A DNA stretch of 64,000 nt, from assembly GCA_021521415.1 (NCBI GenBank), contig JAIQDT010001124.1:62001-126000 (forward strand), written 5' to 3'. The DNA is from Bidens hawaiensis (Eukaryota; Streptophyta; Magnoliopsida; Asterales; Asteraceae). The notes below the pieces were generated by a model that did no database searches, had not been told where the DNA came from, and saw nothing but the letters and a program-made list of their open reading frames with translations. Numbering within the stretch: position 1 is the stretch's first letter; the number at the start of each line of letters is the position of its first letter. The translations under genes were made by a program, and so were the position numbers. This document shows positions 57,578 to 64,000 of this stretch, piece by piece.

Positions 57578-59358
57578 TTACATTAGCGAATCTGATCTGA
57601 CTAGTGAATAATGCGTCGTTGTCAGATTCAGATAGATTGACAGCCACATCGGATCAAATACACATAACGTCTTCGTGCGTGAACCCTGGCCATAAACAAT
57701 AACCGCTTCACATGTACGATTATCATAATACCAATAATTAAATGAGGTGAATAGACTCTGAGGGAATATCTTCATCGGAACCCTCTTCATCGTCTTCGGC
57801 GGTTTCACTATTAAAATTAACTTCCTCCATCCCGTGCGTGCATCTATTTCATCAATATATTTGTGTGTCGGCACCTGAGGCTGGAAGAATTTGAAAACAA
57901 AACGGGTTTCGTGCAATAACTGCCTGTAGAACCAGCTAGCCCATTTATCCTCTCCACGGTTAACAAACGGACGATTAGCTAAGGTTCGTACATCCCATCG
58001 AGGCATAGATAAAATATCGTGTGGGCGTCTGAAATAATAAATACCATGCTCCCACTTCACGATATATACCTTAAAATCTGAATCGTACTGCCAGGCCACC
58101 ATATCACCTTTAAAGTCTTTAGCAGGTTTGTACTACTTCATTTGGTATGCGGATTCCCGAGCTTTCTCAACTTTCACATCTTCTCGGTCATGATATCTGA
58201 AAGTCTCGATCATCTTATTCATCTTTTCAACATTATGCTCAAACATACCATCAAAAGCACGTTTCCTCTTCTTCTCTGTAGTGGACACATGGCTCGATTC
58301 TGTAGCTTTTAACTTATCTTTTTCTTCCTGTAATCGATGCTCTGCTGCATTGAAATGCTCAGTTGTAAAGAACGGAATACCCGAGTCATTTTTATTATCT
58401 GTGTAAAACTCTGGATATTCTTCAGCAGTAACATCTTCCACTTCCACTTCTTCAAAATCAGGTACATTCCCGTGAGGAATACCTGTATCAGTATTATCTT
58501 CCATCTCCACATCCACATTCTTACCCAATTCCTCAATCTCATCATCATTTAGATCCAGAAGAAAGGCAATTTGTTCTTTTGTTAACGAATGATCAACAAA
58601 TTCACCTTCTTCGATCTCATCAGCATTCACCATACTGTATACAATCCCATCCATTCCTACAAACAGAAGCATGTTAGCCGGAATAACGTCTCTTGGCTTG
58701 GCTCTCGTGTAATCTTTATATGGAACAATCTGTAGATTATTAGCTTCTGACCCACCACCAACACTCGCATCAGTCTTATTACCCGCCGACGGTGTGGAAC
58801 TTCCGCCCGGTTGCTGATTTACCCCACCCCCTGCACCATCCTGATCGTCTTCATTATTCTTCAACTTCTTTAATCCATCTTCTTTGCATGTTAGTTGAAG
58901 AATAATCTCCTCCTATTTGTCTAACCTCTCCCCCTGAGCAGTAACTAGGGCTCGAAGTTCCTTATTATCACGCTGAGCCGATAGAAGATGCCTAAGAAAA
59001 TTTCGTTGTGCTAGCTCGTTTGCAGCTCGATCTGCTTGCATTTGAGTGTGTTGTAAATGCAGCAGATTCATTATATGAAACCATTGAGCGTGAGGAGCCA
59101 TGTGATAGAAATTAAGATGCACTGGTTGCATAGGACCCTGAGGACGATTGAATGTCATAAAGGAGTGCTCAGGCCTCGACAACGGTATAGGAGTAACAGG
59201 AGTAAAAGATGTCGTTGGCTGTGGTGAAGGCATCTGTGCCAATACAGTCTGTAAGATGTCTCTAAAATGAAGATCATGCCTCACAGTAGTAGCCAAAGTC
59301 AAAGTTGGAGGCATTGGAGACGTAGGCATCTGCACAGGTGTTGGAGAACGAGGAAAAT
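57578..59358 (-). pseudogene. Downstream ORF of element D, two in-frame stops
   Basis: A single frame from about 59353 to 57578 is broken only by stops at about 58910 and 58130. The order is: a proline-rich part (RSPTPVQMPTSP); a helical region with QADRAANELAQRNFLRHLL; an acidic segment (DEIEEGEFVDHS); FDGMFEHNVEKMNKMIETF; and a C-terminal domain with VAWQYDSDFKVYIVKWEHG, YYFRRPHDILSMPRWDV, YWYYDNRTCEAVIVYG and CVFDPMWL. The right end is cut by the LTR of element C, so the N-terminal domain is off window. Function unknown. Confidence 0.8.
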
Positions 59359-59851
59359 TGTAGGTTCCTGGACGGATCGTACACGGGATGTCGCTATCTG
59401 CGCAGGTGCGGAATCCCTGCGTAGGTAGATACGAGCGTAGAATACGTATAAAACAAACACACGAGCAATAACCGAAACACGTTATATTGATAACCCGAAC
59501 ACGTGACACGAGGTCACTATTACAGACTCTGACTTGTCAACACGTAACTCTCGAACTAATCAACTGAAACGAACCCTAACCAACCTCACCCACTCTCTTC
59601 AACTGTTACGGTGAACAGTATATATAAACACGACAACTTCTCCTCAGGCGAAGTTGTCCATAACTTCGCTTGTTCAACAAGTTCGCCTGAGCGAACTTGT
59701 TAACAACTTCGCTTGTTCAACAAGTTCGCCTAAGCGAACCTGTTGACAACTTCGCTCGTTACATAAACATAAACATAATCAAAAACATAATTACATTACA
59801 GACTCGATTACAAACGTTAGACTATGAACTACTGACATACATGTACCAACA
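59359..59851 (-). repeat. 3' LTR of Sirevirus-like element C
   Basis: On the - strand it starts TGTTGGTACATG after the purine tract gccaagggggagtc (59852-59865) and ends GGAACCTACA at 59359. It carries four to five aacttcgc/gcgaagtt words (59640-59765). The flanking bases to the left are aaaat. It interrupts the ORF of element D; the partner target duplication is beyond the window. Confidence 0.82.
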
Positions 59852-59916
59852 GACTCCCCCTTGGCAGTAGCTTCATATCTTGATCTTCAAAGCTTGAGTC
59901 TTGTAATCTTGTATCT

Positions 59917-62622
59917 TTACGCGTGCGCTCCTTCTCTAACACATACCGACACCACCCTTTGATATTTCCTTGCTTGATCCTTCCAAGCAGGAATGTAGAA
60001 GATCTTCTTTTCGTTGAGCATCTTCAGATCAGCTTGCGATAGATTAACAAGATGCATCGGGTCGTAAACCCTAAGCACTTCTTGTTCATCCTCATCTTCC
60101 ATTACCGCCTCCGCTGTTTCACAATCCACGAACCACCATTTTAGATCTTTGAGCACGTCCTTGGGCATAAGCTTCATCGGTACTTTTTTAAGGCACCGGA
60201 TCGGTTTATACTTCATAACCATCCAAGGCTTTCCATCAGCTCTCAAACCTCTATCCTTGTCTTCGACAAGTTTCCCCTTTTGTGGTTTCAGCAGCTCAAA
60301 CTTCTTCTCCTTAATGCTCTCTTTCCATACGATCTTTCCGATGACTCTAGCCATGTTATTGTCACTTCGATTTATCAACCCCAATCTGGCTAAGTCTTTA
60401 ACCTCACATTCAGGCAGTGTGTTTAATGATCTCAAAGTTCTCCTGAAGTACTGAATCCCGTCATATCTTTTAATCACGAAGAGCCGCAGCTGCTCATCAT
60501 ATATCCAGCAGATAATACCTTTCTTTGCTTCAGCGTATCCCTTAATATTGTAACTCTTTTTGAACATTTTAGGGACCGCCGGTTTCTTCGTCTTTACGAA
60601 CCATTGAGCACAACCTTCCTTCCAATTCGGCTGCTCTTCCCATTCAGTATCTTCCACAACTGTCTCATCACCCATATCGGGCATCTCAACCTCTGGAATC
60701 TCGTGTTCAATATCTTCATCTACTATCTCCCCTTCTTCTATCACATTTTCAACAATAATTTGCTCACCGATCTTCTCAATCTCATCACTCGGCAGCACAT
60801 CTTCTTCAAGCATAAAATCATCATCATCATCTAGCTCTTTCAACGCGTCGATTACATCATCAACATCTGCGCTTGTAGACTCCCCCTCAGCTGTGGAAGT
60901 ACCAAGAGCTATAGAAGTTCTTGGCAGCTCACCACCTGCACCTTCCGGTGCATTGGGATCATCGTCATGATCTTCTCTCCGTTTTGTCCTCAACTCATCT
61001 CCCCTACAGCTCATCTCCCCCTGAGATGCCAAGAACGCTTTCATAACGTCTATGATCTTCCCATGCTCGACCAGGAGGGAGGCCTGTAGTTGGTTTGCTT
61101 CCACTAGGCTTTGAATAGTCTTGGACTGCTCAGCTACGATCCGCTCTAGTGAAGCTATCCTTTCGGAGTCTGAAGTAGGCGTTGGAGTTGGCGGGACATC
61201 AGCAGCAGAAGTGACCGCAGGTGGTACACTTGGTAACCCTGCAGTAGTAGTGACTGTAGACTCAACAAATCGTGCTACTACCACCGATTGAGTAAGCGAT
61301 TGAGGTGGTAGAGACACAATTGTTGGAGTCGACGTCTGGACGACAGTAACTTGTGCTGTAGAAGGAATAAGAGACATACCAGACAAGGCAGGTGGAGCAA
61401 AACGTACCAGCCTTGAAGTTTCTCCAGCTCCCGAACCCATACCTGTCCGTTCTCTTCTTGAACGTCTGAGCACTAGCTGAACTGCTTCTTCTTCATCATC
61501 TTCCTCGTCATCGTCGTCAACCGTTCTCATCCTCTTCCCAATCGTTCTCTCCCTAGACACCATCAATCGTCTAGCTTCAGCAAATGTCTCATCAAGATCG
61601 GAGTCAGCTACCGAAGTAACTGCTCTAGTAACATCCATGGCCTGAGAACCCGAGACATCCATATCAAACAATCCTTGGCCGCTAAAAGCAGCATCAAGGT
61701 CGACGTCTTCAGCAGTAGGCACAGCAGGCGCAGCTGATATAGCATGAGGTGCTGCCGCCTGTTGTGGTCTTGGGTCTCTGAACTCGTCCCCACCAGCAGG
61801 AACATACTCCGGGTTGACAAGATATCCGAACAGTGGAGTATGCCTGGGACGCTGCTCAGGCTTGCTTCGTGCGCTAGAAGTGCGACACTGAGCAAAGATA
61901 CGCTTCGTCACACATTCAACGTATCTAATAGGGCGTCTCTGAGGTAGCAACGGGGCCACAAGATTGAGAATCATTTGTAAGAATCGAGGATACATAATAA
62001 ATCGCTCACGCGCCACAGCCCTCCTCTGACGATCAATCTCGTAAAATATCAGCTGACTAAATGAATATCTTCTGTTGTAAGTCAGGGCAGTCATGGCAGA
62101 CTGCATCGTCGCGCCCATTCCATCAGTTCCTGCCTTCCTCCCAGACATGCACACGATCAAGACGTGCATTAGGAAGCGCCACTGATCTAACAAAAATCCT
62201 TTTCTCCTCTGCGTGTCCCCCAACGGACCTGAATAACCCATCCTGAGATATGCCCCATCACGAAAAGGAGCGACGAACTCCGTTGGGTCATCCCTAGTTT
62301 CTTCTCCAAACTGCAAAGCCAACCGTATATCTTCTGAAGAGAACTGCACAACATGACCATTTACGGTTGCTCGCATCACCGGGGGCTCAACCCGGCAATC
62401 ATACTCTACCGACTGCCAAAAGTCTTCAATGTTAGGTAGTGAAATAGGCAGGGTATTCGTGATCGCGTGGAAGATCCTTGAGCGCAGGAGAAATGTGATT
62501 ATTTCCCTGTAGTCCTCCACGCCACTTGCGTCTGGGTCTAACATGATGTACTGGTTATGCGCTGGAAAGAACTGTCTTTGATCATTACCGTCATCACCAC
62601 CAGCACCGCCAACAGCAGCCAT
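59917..62622 (-). CDS. Intact 901-residue downstream (env-position) ORF of Sirevirus-like element C
   Basis: The frame is fully open with ATG at 62622. Residues 30-225 form an N-terminal domain: FWQSVEYD, NGHVVQFSSEDIRLALQFG (89-106), QWRFLMHVLIVCMSGRKAG, RRYSFSQLIFYEI and MYPRFLQMILN (210-220). An acidic D/E run (369-379), a Ser/Pro/Thr-rich linker and a short coiled coil (486-530) follow, then a second acidic region (588-660). The C-terminal domain (about 700-870) has LFVIKRYDGIQYFRR, SLNTLPECEVKDLARLGLI, WWFVDCETAEAVM (829-841) and VYDPMHLVNLSQADLKML. No signal peptide or membrane segment is evident. Related proteins are often annotated as putative plant transposon or longin-like proteins in Asteraceae, from memory. 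Biochemical role unknown. The start codon fits the family length. Confidence 0.85.
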   Translation of the reverse strand: MAAVGGAGGDDGNDQRQFFPAHNQYIMLDPDASGVEDYREIITFLLRSRIFHAITNTLPISLPNIEDFWQSVEYDCRVEPPVMRATVNGHVVQFSSEDIRLALQFGEETRDDPTEFVAPFRDGAYLRMGYSGPLGDTQRRKGFLLDQWRFLMHVLIVCMSGRKAGTDGMGATMQSAMTALTYNRRYSFSQLIFYEIDRQRRAVARERFIMYPRFLQMILNLVAPLLPQRRPIRYVECVTKRIFAQCRTSSARSKPEQRPRHTPLFGYLVNPEYVPAGGDEFRDPRPQQAAAPHAISAAPAVPTAEDVDLDAAFSGQGLFDMDVSGSQAMDVTRAVTSVADSDLDETFAEARRLMVSRERTIGKRMRTVDDDDEEDDEEEAVQLVLRRSRRERTGMGSGAGETSRLVRFAPPALSGMSLIPSTAQVTVVQTSTPTIVSLPPQSLTQSVVVARFVESTVTTTAGLPSVPPAVTSAADVPPTPTPTSDSERIASLERIVAEQSKTIQSLVEANQLQASLLVEHGKIIDVMKAFLASQGEMSCRGDELRTKRREDHDDDPNAPEGAGGELPRTSIALGTSTAEGESTSADVDDVIDALKELDDDDDFMLEEDVLPSDEIEKIGEQIIVENVIEEGEIVDEDIEHEIPEVEMPDMGDETVVEDTEWEEQPNWKEGCAQWFVKTKKPAVPKMFKKSYNIKGYAEAKKGIICWIYDEQLRLFVIKRYDGIQYFRRTLRSLNTLPECEVKDLARLGLINRSDNNMARVIGKIVWKESIKEKKFELLKPQKGKLVEDKDRGLRADGKPWMVMKYKPIRCLKKVPMKLMPKDVLKDLKWWFVDCETAEAVMEDEDEQEVLRVYDPMHLVNLSQADLKMLNEKKIFYIPAWKDQARKYQRVVSVCVREGAHA

Positions 62623-62659
62623 ATCTGCACTAAACGAACCAAGTTAGATAACTGTTAAG

Positions 62660-63440
62660 CAACTCACAAGTTCGCGTTATACCATGAGCGAAGTTGTGAT
62701 TAAAACTGTATAGGCGAACTTAAAGGTGAGGCGAAGTTGGGAACAACTTCGCTTCATCTGTAAGTTCGTCTAAATAACTGTTAAACAAATTGGTTTAGGC
62801 GAAGTTGAAGATAACTTCGCCTTATCACAACATCGCCTCAGGCGAAGATAAGTGTTAGGCGAAATTAAGCTTCAGGCGAAGTTGTGGATAACTTCGCCTT
62901 AGGCGAAATTAAGCCCCAGGCGAAGTTGTTGATAACTTCGCCTAAACCCTAACTTCGCCTGAACTTAATCTGCGACTGTTAGGATTCCAACACCGGAAAT
63001 CCGGTGTTTTCGGCTAAGTTCGACGATCAAGGACATCAATACACATGATATTAAGGATGTGAAGTTGAAAAGGACGTCCATGCACACGTTAACACAAGTT
63101 TTTAAGATTTCGGTTTTGAAGGTCCGACGACCCGAGGTCTCGAACCGGGTAAAAACGATCAAGAACGAACAAGTTTGTGAGAGATATCGACAACACATAC
63201 CCTCAATGATAATAGAAACTAGAAACGAAGATCGAAATCGAAATAGGAAATATGTTCGCCGGAAAATACTTAAGTTCGCCGGAAAACTCGGATCTTAAGT
63301 TCGCTGAGAATTTTGAAAATAATGATTTTTACTGTTTGAAAAGCCTTATATAGGATCAGTGTAGTTCAGGCGAAGTTACGGATAACTTCGCCTAGGCGAA
63401 GTTATGCACAAGTTCGCCTGATTCAACTACTTCGCCTATA
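62660..63440. repeat. Hairpin-rich array of aggcgaagtt/aacttcgcct words
   Basis: More than fifteen copies of gcgaagtt or its complement occur. Several are arranged as perfect 10-bp arms with six-base loops: AGGCGAAGTT-gtggat-AACTTCGCCT at 62874-62899, and similar at about 62918 and 63368. It lies just upstream of the ATG of the element C ORF. The same word is in the LTR of C at 59640-59765. A non-repeat part at about 62965-63330 separates two clusters. Confidence 0.9.
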
Positions 63441-64000
63441 ATTTCAACATCAAACCCTTTAAGTTTGAACATTTTGCAATAAACATTTTAAACTTCCAAA
63501 AAGAGGTAAACAAAAATGATCATGTCTAAGTAACCAGTTATAAAATAATACAACTACAAAAATAGGAAAAACTTATAAAAATTTAACGAATAAGGGATCA
63601 AATTTCAGTCTTGGTAGGGACAGCTATGTTTTAGAAAAGATCCTAACAGGAATCATACTAACTACGTGACCGTCACATAGATCCGTGTTTAGCTGTATTA
63701 TGACATATAGAGACAGGTTGTAAGCATGTAAATAACTTAAATGGTTTTCATCGTTTCTGTGATACGGATTAAGGTTCACTTTAGCTCAAAATTTAAGTGG
63801 GCAACAACTCAGAGATAATGAAGCCTTCTATCTATTCTCAAAGCGTATTTGGCTATACCCAAGTCACCCCGAATTGACTTCGACCCATAGTGTCTGATTA
63901 ACTTGTAGATACTCGTTGTCTGCTTCCCGTTCTCTTCTCACTCCAGAATTGAGAAGTCTTGATTGTTACAATAACTCATAAGTACTTAAAATTTTATTTT
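63441..64000. other. Noncoding, probably internal spacer of element C
   Basis: No ORF resembling pol is seen up to the window edge. By analogy with the other elements this should be the spacer between RNase H and the downstream ORF. Confidence 0.45.

Overview
The window is plant nuclear DNA, most likely from a eudicot of the daisy family (Asteraceae). The evidence is AT-rich intergenic sequence, GT-AG introns, one two-exon plant dehydrin gene, and dense nested Ty1/copia, LINE, Helitron and hAT/Harbinger-type elements. The Asteraceae call is an inference: the large extra ORFs downstream of the copia pol genes resemble those I recall from Asteraceae Sirevirus-type retrotransposons. No species is claimed.

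Layout. 1-8854: the 3' part of an old Sirevirus-like copia element on the + strand. A related, internally deleted element (2506-8238) is inserted into its downstream ORF, with a 5-bp target duplication (ATTCG). 9185-11314: a tRNA-like SINE, a precisely bounded solo LTR (9740-10048) and a tandem repeat ending in a Helitron-type 3' terminus. 13195-23104: a complete but dead copia element flanked by GTTTT, with a 1.6-kb Helitron inserted cleanly in its 5' LTR. 24.0-24.5 kb: a LINE remnant. 24837-25159: a compact cluster of ACGT- and CCGAC-type motifs. 28031-29790: a Harbinger-like DNA transposon that carries only the Myb-like ORF1. 29814-31108: the only convincing host gene, an acidic F-SK2 dehydrin. 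31.9-36.5 kb: a MITE, a terminal-repeat miniature retrotransposon (TRIM), a MITE with an 8-bp target duplication, and a Helitron fragment. 37466-45773: a third copia element, broken by a hAT-like transposon in its RT and a 1.9-kb solo LTR in its RNase H. 46473-64000: four Sirevirus-like elements on the - strand. Element C is inserted in D, and D in the pol of B. Element A lies to their left behind a LINE fragment.

The host biology centres on the dehydrin, a stress-protective disordered protein with F, S and two K segments and an intron inside the S segment. Its TATA box lies about 40 bp from the end of the Harbinger-like element. An ABRE sits between them, and a CRT/DRE core lies just beyond the far end of the element, so the insertion appears to have split a compact stress promoter.

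The most notable non-host pattern is a family of divergent downstream (env-position) ORFs in five or six Sirevirus-like elements. They share an N-terminal domain containing MYPRF, an acidic/proline-rich or coiled-coil middle, and a C-terminal domain with a W-x-x-D-x-x-T-x-E-A-V signature. One copy (59917-62622, 901 codons) is fully open. The same elements carry arrays of perfect hairpins whose sequence differs from element to element.
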